Below, in pieces: positions 7,852 through 16,015 of a stretch of DNA of 40,174 nt (positions are counted from its first letter, which is position 1; every line of letters begins with the position of its first letter). The notes below the pieces were generated by a model. It made no database searches, was not told the origin of the DNA, and saw only the letters and a program-made list of their open reading frames with translations. The position numbers and the translations under genes are program-made. Source of the stretch: Lachnospiraceae bacterium (GTDB lineage Bacteria > Bacillota > Clostridia > Lachnospirales > Lachnospiraceae); contig VSNR01000013.1 in assembly GCA_009774345.1 (NCBI GenBank), positions 1 to 40,174 on the forward strand. Direction: 5' to 3'.

Positions 7852-7875
7852 GGCATCCTCACCTCCCATTTTTGT

Positions 7876-8049
7876 TTATCCGGGACATGCCCTGCAATGC
7901 ACTGCGCACTCCTTGCCGCAGAACGCAATCCCATAGCAGCTCACATGCTTGTAGCCGTCATTTCGAAGCGCTGCATCATACTGTCTCTTTGCAATCTGGC
8001 ACAGTGCCTCCTCTGCCTTTGCCGTCATTTCGTCTGCTTCTTCCTCTTT
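7876..8049 (-). pseudogene. C-terminal remnant of a PD-(D/E)XK nuclease-superfamily (PF08011-type) ATPase/nuclease
   Basis: The frame from 8049 to the TAA at 7876-7878 reads KEEEADEMTAKAEEALCQI, then ALRNDGYKHVSCYGIAFCGKEC. This closely matches the last helix and beta-strand of the large AAA-like proteins with a C-terminal PD-(D/E)XK domain (DUF1703/PDDEXK_9) that are very common in gut Clostridia and Bacteroidetes. Two stops (8050-8055) lie immediately upstream, and nothing of the other roughly 450 residues is present. An internal ATG at 8028 lacks a convincing ribosome binding site. I read it as a 3' scar left by deletion or recombination at the edge of the island. Confidence 0.65.
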
Positions 8050-8061
8050 TTACTATATACT

Positions 8062-8092
8062 ATTTTACCACAAATATCCATATAAATTTCTA
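8062..8092 (-). promoter_or_regulatory. Candidate extended -10 promoter for the accessory island
   Basis: On the minus strand TGGTAAAAT gives a -10 hexamer TAAAAT at 8062-8067 with an upstream TG at the extended -10 position. A weak -35 (TAGAAA, 8087-8092) lies 19 bases away. The surrounding 60 bases are markedly AT-rich compared with the genes on either side. It sits just after the CotH stop and would drive the zinc-ribbon/ATPase genes separately from the glycan operon. This is by-eye evidence only. Confidence 0.4.
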
Positions 8093-8105
8093 CTTATTCC
8101 AGTCC

Positions 8106-10031
8106 TTATTCCAGTATTTCTGTGCTGCCGTACAGTGTCATGTTGCCAAATACGGGACGCCCCTGCTGGTAGACACTGCCGTCCTCACGGGACCAGATCC
8201 CGCATTCCAGCTCTTCTCTCATAAAAGAGAGCACGGATGCCGTCAGAAGCTCTCCATCCCTGACAAAGCAGCTCTTACTGGTGCCCTCAGGCACTGTAAA
8301 TGTGACCATATGATACACGCCTGTCTCGTTGATCCACTCCGAAGCGATCGCAGCGCGCTCATCAAAATAATAGCTTAAAAAAGCCACCTCGTCGTCAAAA
8401 CAATCATATGAATAATTCAATCTGTCCAGATTGTTCTGCCAGCGTACTGAATCCATCCTGACTGACAAGGAAAGCCTGTCCGGTGTCTCCTCAAGAAAAG
8501 CGCGCAGAATCGTTTCTGTCAATGGCACAAAGCGTTCATGATACAGATCGCGCACCCTGTTTCGAAAGAATGGATTTCGATACAATGCCTCACAAGGCCC
8601 ATTCCAGTATCCGTTCACATTCACCATGACGTTTCTCTCCTCATTGCCAAACCCTCTGTCATAGTCCCACACAGGACCAGCATACAGTTTTCCTCCCTGA
8701 TGCTCAGGAAGCTTGTAATAAAATGTACTGTAGGCATTGGCATCCACATCATTTGCAATCAAATCAATCAGGTACATGACTGCAAAGGAATCCATGTCGA
8801 TGACTTCTGCAAGCTGTCTGTAATCCTCCTCTGTCACACACCCTGCGATCTGTGTCTCAACCTGCTTCATATAATCCTGAATATAAGAAATCTGCGTCTT
8901 TGAGATTTCTTTTGGCCATCGGATCTCATATCTTCCAGAATACGATACAAAATAACTGTCCTCCTCTGACATGCGCTGCAAATCCGAAGGGACCAGTACA
9001 TTCTGTGTCTCGATCAGATATCCGCCGCTGGTATCCGCATCCTGCGTATCATAATACCGTATGTCCTCCTCCTCGAGCACCTGCCCTTTTGTGCTGTCAG
9101 CTGTGTACGCCGCTGCATTGTCTGCTAGATCTATGCGGTTCACACCCGCCTCAACTTTTTCGCAGATAAGATAATTTCCAGCATATTCTCCATTAAAATA
9201 GACATCCGCAAACACACTTTCAACGGCATAGCCTGAGGTCATGCCCCGAAACATCTCATAGGCAAGCTTGTTTCGCATGTAGGACTTATCATAGGCATTT
9301 GCCTGAAAAATCCAATGCAGCGCGCTTCCCATGCCCAAGAGGTCCTGCTCTTTGCTAAAATCAACCTGATAGGTCTTTTTGGGCACACTCAGGCTGGTAA
9401 ACCCATGTAATTTGACCTTCTCAAGCGCTGCATCACAATCAGTCCCGCCCGAATCATTCACACATACAAGATGCCCCGGTTCATAATTTCCCTTCATGTC
9501 ATTGATATAATCCATCGAGTGATTGGCGGTTGTAATAAATATAGAAGGCAGGTTCTCCGACTGCATGACACTCAGCTCATATTCTGCTTTCGTGCCATCT
9601 TCTTTTGTGAGCGTCATAGCATAAGCCGCTGCACTGTCCACAGAAATCATGGTTCCTGATGGTATAATGCGCTCCTCAACTGCCAGCGCATACTGGTGTT
9701 CATCATAGTACAGCGCTATGGAATCCGCCTTGCAATAGGACGGGAGAAAAAAATATGCATTCTTCCCTGTGACAAATAATTTTACCTTCTGTATTGCTGC
9801 ATCTCCTTCACTGGATGCCTCCGCAAAGATCTCCAAAAAGCGCTCCTGAACCAAGGAGTCGTCTGTCTCGTCACGATTCTCGCTATCCGGGCCGCTGATT
9901 TCTTCCTCCACAAGCAGCGCTGTCTTATGAACTTCTTCCATGCTTTCCCTGTTCGCATACCAGTACATGCCGCAGTAGAATGCCGCCAGCAGCACCAGTA
10001 TCCATATAATGATGTTCCACTTTCCTCTCAT
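8106..10031 (-). CDS. cotH: CotH-family protein kinase, membrane-anchored
   Basis: A 641-residue protein with an N-terminal membrane anchor (residues about 5-24), so most of it should face outside. Residues about 190-600 form a CotH domain, the atypical kinase fold that phosphorylates spore-coat proteins in Bacillus. Visible marks are SYMRNKLAYEMFRGM (250-264), FADVYFNGEYAGNYLICEKVE (274-293), NDVDAN (427-432) and WDYDRGFGN (455-463); the last two carry the acidic residues expected for catalysis and metal binding. About 100 residues precede the domain and a short beta-rich tail follows. The start overlaps the preceding gene by ATGA. Co-occurrence with DUF4956 and VTC genes suggests a surface or secreted substrate and a link to phosphate or polyphosphate; that link is inference. 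Confidence 0.88.
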   Translation of the reverse strand: MRGKWNIIIWILVLLAAFYCGMYWYANRESMEEVHKTALLVEEEISGPDSENRDETDDSLVQERFLEIFAEASSEGDAAIQKVKLFVTGKNAYFFLPSYCKADSIALYYDEHQYALAVEERIIPSGTMISVDSAAAYAMTLTKEDGTKAEYELSVMQSENLPSIFITTANHSMDYINDMKGNYEPGHLVCVNDSGGTDCDAALEKVKLHGFTSLSVPKKTYQVDFSKEQDLLGMGSALHWIFQANAYDKSYMRNKLAYEMFRGMTSGYAVESVFADVYFNGEYAGNYLICEKVEAGVNRIDLADNAAAYTADSTKGQVLEEEDIRYYDTQDADTSGGYLIETQNVLVPSDLQRMSEEDSYFVSYSGRYEIRWPKEISKTQISYIQDYMKQVETQIAGCVTEEDYRQLAEVIDMDSFAVMYLIDLIANDVDANAYSTFYYKLPEHQGGKLYAGPVWDYDRGFGNEERNVMVNVNGYWNGPCEALYRNPFFRNRVRDLYHERFVPLTETILRAFLEETPDRLSLSVRMDSVRWQNNLDRLNYSYDCFDDEVAFLSYYFDERAAIASEWINETGVYHMVTFTVPEGTSKSCFVRDGELLTASVLSFMREELECGIWSREDGSVYQQGRPVFGNMTLYGSTEILE

Positions 10032-11449
10032 GATACCGCCCCGCCTGAATCTCCAAAAAATTCATCCATATATGCCATCCGTTCTGTCACATACACCTCA
10101 AACAATCCGTAATAATGTCCAAAAGCATCGTCCTCCACACAGCGCACCGCCAGCCCGCTTTGTATGAAATAACGCTTATATAGAGCAAGCTGCCTGCGTA
10201 TGGACTCATCGCCCAGCGCGGTCGTGCGAAGCCGCTGCCAGTCTATGCTGCTAAGCCGCCAAAGCACTGCTTCCTCCCGCCCTTTGGCAGCCTCAATCTC
10301 CTCTAAGGAGAGAAGCATATGGCTTGTGTTGTTGCCGCTTCCCCCGCCCTCCCATGTCAGATAGTGCAGCCGCTTCTCAAAGCCGCCAAATGCATGTCTT
10401 AGTTTATCTGGGGCCAGCAGACAGTCTTTCGCTCCATTGTCCAGCATTTTCTCGATCACCACATAATCCTCTGTGCCATTCTTGTAGGCATATGCAACCT
10501 GTAAAAACAAGTAATATCTGCTTAAACTTCTGTCTGAGACCAGTGAAAGAACTGCCTGCGTCTCCTCGGATGCCAGCGCTTCCCGGCTCACTACGCGCTC
10601 CTTGTCCGAGAGGGAAAGCATGGAGCTGCTCCACTTGGGGGCTAAAAGATAAAGCCCTTTATAGACATTATTTTCGATCACTTCAACAAATTCATATCTG
10701 CGAACCAGTGTCGTACCGGCATTCATGACATTCCAGAGATCTGCTGCAAGCTTTGCTCTGGCAAGGCTCCTGTCACTCTTTGACACCTCGTAGAGCTTCC
10801 ACGTTTTATTTTTGCCAATGCCCAGAAGGGACAGCTTTTTGGTCAATTTCACTGAATAGGTGCCGGCGTTGGCATTATATTTTACATATGCGCGAGAGGA
10901 CCTGATGCTCACGCCATTCACTTCCTCATCATCCGGGTCAAACAGAACGACTCCGCCCTTTTGATAGTCACTCCTTAACACATCGTCACTGTTGACAGAC
11001 AAGACTGGCGCCCCTGTAAAGATCATTCCACATATGGTATACTCGTGTTCACCTATCATCCAGATTTGAAATCTGTGCCCTGCCTGCATGGCGCCCTCCA
11101 CATCACCGACATAGGCATCCTTCTCTACACAGAGACGAATCGTACTGACGGGCACTTCAAACAGCAATGCAACCTCATCCTCATAGACGGACTGGCTCAC
11201 ATAAAATGTATGACTCCTCTTATCATAAGCCGCCTTTTGCCCCTGTAAGGTCAAAAAACGCTCCGCGTGCTCAGGCTCCTCAATAAACCGCATCCCCTCT
11301 GTCATCGCTTCAAGCGATTCCGCGGATATGATATCCAGACCGCCAAATTTGGAGATCTCTCCCACTCTGCACAGCAGATAAATCATGCCGGACAACAGGA
11401 GCAAGACACACAGGCAAAGCTGCTTTCTATATGCCTTTAACCGTCTCAT
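10028..11449 (-). CDS. Degenerate CotH-like membrane-anchored protein
   Basis: A 473-residue protein with an N-terminal membrane segment (about residues 9-27). The middle resembles CotH: YVKYNANAGTYSVKL then KKLSLLGIGKNKTWKLYEV, an ARAKLAADLWNVM helix and YEFVEVIENNVYKGLYLLAPK, parallel to the CotH N-lobe. The second half lacks the ND-D and WDxDRGFGN acidic motifs seen in the neighbouring 641-residue CotH, so catalysis is doubtful. It may be a pseudokinase or regulatory partner, since it is translationally coupled to the active-looking CotH (four-base ATGA overlap) and to the DUF4956 gene (another ATGA overlap). Assignment rests on motif resemblance and position. Confidence 0.65.
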   Translation of the reverse strand: MRRLKAYRKQLCLCVLLLLSGMIYLLCRVGEISKFGGLDIISAESLEAMTEGMRFIEEPEHAERFLTLQGQKAAYDKRSHTFYVSQSVYEDEVALLFEVPVSTIRLCVEKDAYVGDVEGAMQAGHRFQIWMIGEHEYTICGMIFTGAPVLSVNSDDVLRSDYQKGGVVLFDPDDEEVNGVSIRSSRAYVKYNANAGTYSVKLTKKLSLLGIGKNKTWKLYEVSKSDRSLARAKLAADLWNVMNAGTTLVRRYEFVEVIENNVYKGLYLLAPKWSSSMLSLSDKERVVSREALASEETQAVLSLVSDRSLSRYYLFLQVAYAYKNGTEDYVVIEKMLDNGAKDCLLAPDKLRHAFGGFEKRLHYLTWEGGGSGNNTSHMLLSLEEIEAAKGREEAVLWRLSSIDWQRLRTTALGDESIRRQLALYKRYFIQSGLAVRCVEDDAFGHYYGLFEVYVTERMAYMDEFFGDSGGAVS

Positions 11450-12117
11450 CCAATATGTTCTCCCATCTCCAAAAGCCAGTTGACACTCACCACGTCCTGC
11501 GTCTGCCGAAGTGTGTCAATCACACTGCTGTCAAGCGCTCCCTTCGCCGCCACTTCCACAATCATCTCACTGTGCCCGACACTGTAGTTTGCAGCTTTGA
11601 GCACCGCCTTTTTGTATCTGCTCCCCACAATCTGCAAAATCTCCTCTGTACAGAGATTCTGCCCGCCGCGTATGATAATGAGATACTTTTTGCCCGCATG
11701 GTAATACATGCTTGCGGACACAATCAGCACTGCAATCACAAGTGTAGACAAGAATGCAAGTTTAAACATCTGTGCCCCTGCACACAGTCCCTCCACAATC
11801 GACCAGAATATATAAATCGTATCCTGCGGGTCCTTGATCGCGGTGCGGAACCTGACAATAGAGAGTGCGCCGACCATGCCGAGCGATATCGCAATATTGC
11901 TGCTGATCATCAGCATAATTACTGCCGCGATAAGCAGCATGACGACATTTCCCACATTGAACTTCGCATTGTAGCTCACCCCTGCATAGGTGATGCGGTA
12001 TGTAGCGAAAATAACCACGCCCAGCATCATTCCCATCCCGAGCACAAACAGAATCCTGTTTGCATCCAGCGATGCATTATTCACTGAAAACCAGTCTAAG
12101 ATCTCACTTTTGGTCAT
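11446..12117 (-). CDS. DUF4956 integral membrane protein
   Basis: A 223-residue protein with about four membrane segments (roughly 20-40, 55-75, 80-95 and 115-135) around the conserved ISLGMVGALSIVRFRTAIKDP block, which is diagnostic of DUF4956. The last 90 residues are a soluble alpha/beta domain. The biochemical role is not established. Genes of this family are commonly found beside VTC polyphosphate polymerase and CotH genes, as here, so a role in polyphosphate handling, transport or kinase regulation at the membrane is inferred. GGAGG precedes the ATG by about eight bases. The stop overlaps the next start (ATGA). Confidence 0.85.
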   Translation of the reverse strand: MTKSEILDWFSVNNASLDANRILFVLGMGMMLGVVIFATYRITYAGVSYNAKFNVGNVVMLLIAAVIMLMISSNIAISLGMVGALSIVRFRTAIKDPQDTIYIFWSIVEGLCAGAQMFKLAFLSTLVIAVLIVSASMYYHAGKKYLIIIRGGQNLCTEEILQIVGSRYKKAVLKAANYSVGHSEMIVEVAAKGALDSSVIDTLRQTQDVVSVNWLLEMGEHIG

Positions 12118-12151
12118 ATCTTTATCCTCCGTAATAATTCCCTATATAATA

Positions 12152-12844
12152 TTATAATATATAGTGCGCTCCGGTTGGCCTGCCTGCTGCATACTTGCTG
12201 ACGGAAACATTTGTCAGATGATATTTCCCAAGAATACGCCGAATGGATTCCAACAACACACCGCTGAATTTTACTTCCAGAATGATCTGCTGTGTCAGCA
12301 CTGGCACAAACGGCATCTCCTCGCTGAAAATGTCATAAAACCACTCGCAGCTTTTCACATTTCTGTCAAACGTAATTCTCGTGTTGAACGCATCGTACAT
12401 GTACGCTCTGCGCTCATACTCTACGACTGCTGCCGGGTGGTATGCCCCCAGTGTCATCAACCCAAAAAGTCTGTGTGCCACTGGCTCCTCATAATCCAGA
12501 AGCCCCGCATACTCCCCGTTCATAAACGCCCGCGCATGTTCCCTGTCCACCAGCAGGCTATCCTTCTTCTGACAGGCGCCCGCCTTCTCCTTGATCTCAA
12601 ACTTTGCAGACGCCTGCGCTGCCGAGTAAACTCTCAGCCGGATCTTGCGCCGGTTTTCCATCCCATCATACTTTTGCGAGAAATCCTTATCCCTGAACGA
12701 ATCAAAATACAGACTTCTGACTGTATAATACCCTCCTTTGGAATAACGGTCCGTGTCAAGCATACCATCCAGCTCTGCCTGTAACTCTGCCGCCCGCTCA
12801 CAGCACATCAGAAACTTGAGCTCCCTTCGCGATACAGATAGCAT
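12152..12844 (-). CDS. VTC-domain polyphosphate polymerase (TTM superfamily)
   Basis: A 230-residue soluble protein folding as a triphosphate-tunnel metalloenzyme. The tunnel-lining basic and acidic strands appear in order: RRELKF (6-11), VRSLYFDS (42-49), RRKIRLRVY (65-73), KFEIKEK (81-87), EYERRAY (142-148), RITFDR (156-161) and LEVKFSG (189-195). The family includes the catalytic domain of yeast Vtc4, which makes polyphosphate from ATP, so polyphosphate synthesis is the likely activity. There is no membrane segment; the neighbouring DUF4956 protein may provide membrane attachment. It lies 34 bases before that gene and 14 bases after the upstream membrane-protein gene, within one operon. 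Confidence 0.85.
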   Translation of the reverse strand: MLSVSRRELKFLMCCERAAELQAELDGMLDTDRYSKGGYYTVRSLYFDSFRDKDFSQKYDGMENRRKIRLRVYSAAQASAKFEIKEKAGACQKKDSLLVDREHARAFMNGEYAGLLDYEEPVAHRLFGLMTLGAYHPAAVVEYERRAYMYDAFNTRITFDRNVKSCEWFYDIFSEEMPFVPVLTQQIILEVKFSGVLLESIRRILGKYHLTNVSVSKYAAGRPTGAHYIL

Positions 12845-12858
12845 TCATTCACCTCACT

Positions 12859-14052
12859 TTACATATTCTGCCGCAGAATCAGCTCTGCCAGCCCGGCAAT
12901 GGCAATCAAGGCTGCCGCTGCATCGACTGCCGGGCGTGGCAGGCGCTTTGACAGCCTTGTCCGCATTTGATCTGCCATCAGTCCCAATATCACCGCTGAG
13001 CAGACAATAATAAGAATCCCCATCCGGTTCCAGTACACCAGATTGATGCCCAGATACTCCAGAATCAAATGAAATCCGCCTATCACCGAGATCAGAATGA
13101 CAACGACGCTGAGCCATGCCAGCCACTGGATGCGCTTGTCCTTCTTTTTCCCCAGAAACAGCACCAAAAGCCCATACAGAAACGCCGCTGAGATCAGCAT
13201 TCCCTGTGTGTTCAGTCCACACTCCCCATGTACGGAAAAGGAGATGTCATACGCATACCGGATATTCCACAAACGGTCTGACACATGATAGCGAAGCGGC
13301 AGAATCATATCGAGTACACGCAGTCCCTCCTCCCTTGCAAGACGAATATTCTCCGTGACATCCACCTGTGCAAACATCCCCGACAAAAAACCTGCAAACA
13401 GTGTAAACACCAGCAAAACCGCGGTGTAAATCCCTGCTGTCCGATAGAATCTGCCCTCATTGCGGTGCACTGTGAGCACCAGCATCAGCAGCGTAAGCAT
13501 CACTGCCAGACGCCAGTCTATAAACGGGGCAGCCGCCATCCATACCAAAGTACGGATCTGAAGTTTTGTACCGTTCTCCTTGAAAAAAATCTGATAAAGA
13601 AGCCCTAAAAACACAGGCACTAGAAAAAAAGAAGATGTGATAATCTGTCCCTGCCCTCTGTCAATATGAAACGGGACAAACGAGAGCAGAACGGATATAA
13701 ACAGCGCGGTTCTGCCAGATATGCCCATGGTCTTCATGCACCAGTACGACGCGCCTGATATCATAAAAAAGGTCATGATATAATACAGATTCATGCCAAA
13801 AATGGCATCCCCGCAAATCCTGCCAAGCACAAAAATCACCAGATTTTGCAGATTAAAACCAAAAAATGCTGCCTGCGTTCCGCCCGTCTGTACAATGCCG
13901 CGGACAAAGTCATCCACCGCCTTATCGGCATCGTACACCCACAATTCTCTCATCTGAAATTGATGGAGGATATAATAGACCGACAGCGAAACCGCTGTCA
14001 GCAGCATCACCGCAGCGTATTGTGTTATTCTTTTTCTCAGTTCAGTTCTCAT
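12859..14052 (-). CDS. Polytopic membrane protein, GT-C-like, lacking the soluble tail
   Basis: A 397-residue protein with roughly ten hydrophobic helices. After the first helix comes an extracytoplasmic-loop-like segment (YDADKAVDDFVRGIVQTGG), then repeated helices with short loops such as SFVPFHIDRGQGQI. The layout resembles the first two-thirds of the 634-residue membrane protein encoded just upstream, and of GT-C polyprenyl-phosphate-sugar transferases, but this protein stops right after the last helix and has no soluble C-terminal domain. No acidic DxD or ExD loop typical of active GT-C enzymes is clearly seen. GGAGAAG lies four bases before the ATG. It may be a partner of the larger protein, a flippase-like factor or a shortened paralogue. 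Confidence 0.6.
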   Translation of the reverse strand: MRTELRKRITQYAAVMLLTAVSLSVYYILHQFQMRELWVYDADKAVDDFVRGIVQTGGTQAAFFGFNLQNLVIFVLGRICGDAIFGMNLYYIMTFFMISGASYWCMKTMGISGRTALFISVLLSFVPFHIDRGQGQIITSSFFLVPVFLGLLYQIFFKENGTKLQIRTLVWMAAAPFIDWRLAVMLTLLMLVLTVHRNEGRFYRTAGIYTAVLLVFTLFAGFLSGMFAQVDVTENIRLAREEGLRVLDMILPLRYHVSDRLWNIRYAYDISFSVHGECGLNTQGMLISAAFLYGLLVLFLGKKKDKRIQWLAWLSVVVILISVIGGFHLILEYLGINLVYWNRMGILIIVCSAVILGLMADQMRTRLSKRLPRPAVDAAAALIAIAGLAELILRQNM

Positions 14053-14099
14053 ATAACTTCTCCATATCTTTTATGGTCCAGACTCCTTAGCGGCACCTG

Positions 14100-16004
14100 T
14101 CAAGAGAGCCTGAAAAAATACCGTCTGTTCCCGTCACTGACCAGCGGAGCGCCCAGACGCTCCTCAAGTTTTGCAAGGTGTGTCTCATACGAAGTGTCAC
14201 TGTAGAGCAGGGTATCCATGTAAATTCCGTCAAATCCGTTCTCTCTGGCCGCCGCGATAAAATCATCCATCTTCTCGGCAATGTCCTCTTTATACTTCCA
14301 GTTGCCGCCATAGCTCCACACCGTCTTTTTCGATACAATTGCCGGGATCGCATTGTCATATGCCCTTCCTGCATCCATCAGTTCACCAATTCTAATATCG
14401 GCAGTTCTAAGCGGCAGCTGCAAGACCATATCTCCCTCATCCAGCTGGTCTTCAATCGCCCCAACCAGCGTGTGCCACTCATCGTACTCTTGTTTGCGCA
14501 CCGCATACTCCTCTATGCCATATCCCTTGTTATAAATAAAATCCGTTGGAATAGACAAGCTCACAAGCAGCGCCACACCACACACAAGCAGTGCTGTGCA
14601 CCCCTTTTTTACCGTTTCCTGCTTCATTCTGCCAATCTTGCGTACACTCCTCTCGACCAGAATCCCAAAAGAAACCATGGAGAAGCAGGCGATATAGACA
14701 CAGATGCGGTTATAATTGCGAATGCCTGTCGTCACAAAGACAGCGATGAGCGACGCTGCGCCGCCCTTCACCGCAACCAGCGCCATAAAGCAGTTGCACA
14801 GTCCGCACAGATGCAGTACTTCGTCTTTTTTCTTGTCATCATACTGGAACAGCGCCAATATCGAATAAATAAATCCAATCCCGGAAATCACGCCCAGCAT
14901 CGTGAAATCGCCGCCGTCAAGGTCCACCATCACCGCAAGTCCCTCATTCAAGCCTTTCCAGATCGTATCCACCACGGGCAGTATCAAGTAGCCGACATTG
15001 AGTGCTCCCATTTCAACAGACAAATACGTCCTGCCGTCATACTCGCCAATAAAGGAACTGAATCTCTTAAGCAGCACATAACCGCCCAGCAGTAACACCG
15101 CCGCCACCGCCAGCATCACATACACGGTCTTAATCGTGATGCGGCTATACCATTTTCTGTAGATCAGCATACCAGACAGGCACATCACTGCCCCCGCCGC
15201 AATACAAAGCGGATAATAAAAGCCCGAATCCCACAGATTGGTATTGCCAAGAATCCTGCGCAGGATATCAGGCATGGTGTAGACGGCAATGCCAGACACG
15301 ACCGCCACATAGGAGACAAAAACCAGCAGGATATTGTCCACATTTTTGAGCCGTATCAAACTGTACAGTCCGGCAAGCGCCAGAATAATCAGGGCAAAAA
15401 ATGCATAATATGCCGAGTTTAATCCCAGATACAGCATCACGGCAATGATCAATACCGTATCCTTGAGCGTCTTTGGTTTCTCGCTCATCAGCATTATCAT
15501 AATCCAGCAAAACAGTGGAATATAAAAACACCATGCATAAATTAGCAGTACGGTATTCGAAGCGAACACAAAAAACGGAAGCGCCGAGTAACAGATGCCC
15601 AACACCATTGACAAAGACGCCCGTATCCTCGCCTGCGTGCAGAGCCAGTAGGCGCCAAGCGCAAGCAGCACACCATTTAAAACCGCCGCCACATTCACGC
15701 CCGCCTCGACACTGCCCGTCAGTCTCCAGACCAGTCCTATAAAAGGAATCGGCACACTCGAATCCCCCATGGCAGACATATACTTTGAAGCGTGCGGCGC
15801 CGCGTACAGAACATTCCGGTGCACATTTCCGCCGCGGACATAGTTTGCAGCCTCGAGCAGCACGCCGCCGGAGTCACTCCTGTAGCCGGAGATGGGCACC
15901 CGCAAGTCTGTCCCCCACAGATGATAGTACGACATCGTTAACAGAAAACTAAGCAGTATTGTCAACAGCCCAAATAGGATCTTTTCATGAAAGTGTGTTC
16001 TCAT
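14100..16004 (-). CDS. Large polytopic membrane protein, putative GT-C-type glycosyltransferase
   Basis: A 634-residue protein with about 12-13 hydrophobic helices in residues 8-500, then a soluble domain of about 130 residues ending in a beta-strand (RRYFFRLS). The long loop after the first helix (GYRSDSGGVLLEAANYVRGG) carries acidic residues at the position where GT-C enzymes keep catalytic Asp/Glu. Such proteins transfer sugars from polyprenyl-phosphate donors on the outer face of the membrane. The family name cannot be fixed by eye (YfhO or DUF6311 type are candidates). AAGGGGG precedes the ATG by six bases. It lies between the FemAB-like gene and the shorter membrane-protein gene in an uninterrupted operon. 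Confidence 0.65.
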   Translation of the reverse strand: MRTHFHEKILFGLLTILLSFLLTMSYYHLWGTDLRVPISGYRSDSGGVLLEAANYVRGGNVHRNVLYAAPHASKYMSAMGDSSVPIPFIGLVWRLTGSVEAGVNVAAVLNGVLLALGAYWLCTQARIRASLSMVLGICYSALPFFVFASNTVLLIYAWCFYIPLFCWIMIMLMSEKPKTLKDTVLIIAVMLYLGLNSAYYAFFALIILALAGLYSLIRLKNVDNILLVFVSYVAVVSGIAVYTMPDILRRILGNTNLWDSGFYYPLCIAAGAVMCLSGMLIYRKWYSRITIKTVYVMLAVAAVLLLGGYVLLKRFSSFIGEYDGRTYLSVEMGALNVGYLILPVVDTIWKGLNEGLAVMVDLDGGDFTMLGVISGIGFIYSILALFQYDDKKKDEVLHLCGLCNCFMALVAVKGGAASLIAVFVTTGIRNYNRICVYIACFSMVSFGILVERSVRKIGRMKQETVKKGCTALLVCGVALLVSLSIPTDFIYNKGYGIEEYAVRKQEYDEWHTLVGAIEDQLDEGDMVLQLPLRTADIRIGELMDAGRAYDNAIPAIVSKKTVWSYGGNWKYKEDIAEKMDDFIAAARENGFDGIYMDTLLYSDTSYETHLAKLEERLGAPLVSDGNRRYFFRLS

Positions 16005-16015
16005 CGACAGCCCCC

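Noticed and set aside
11431..12087. Plus-strand open frame (218 codons) opposite DUF4956
   Set aside because: His/Cys-rich translation is the complement of codons for hydrophobic residues in the real gene.
14087..14374. 95-codon minus-strand frame inside the 634-aa membrane-protein gene
   Set aside because: Out-of-frame shadow of the C-terminal domain; Arg-rich composition, no ribosome binding site.
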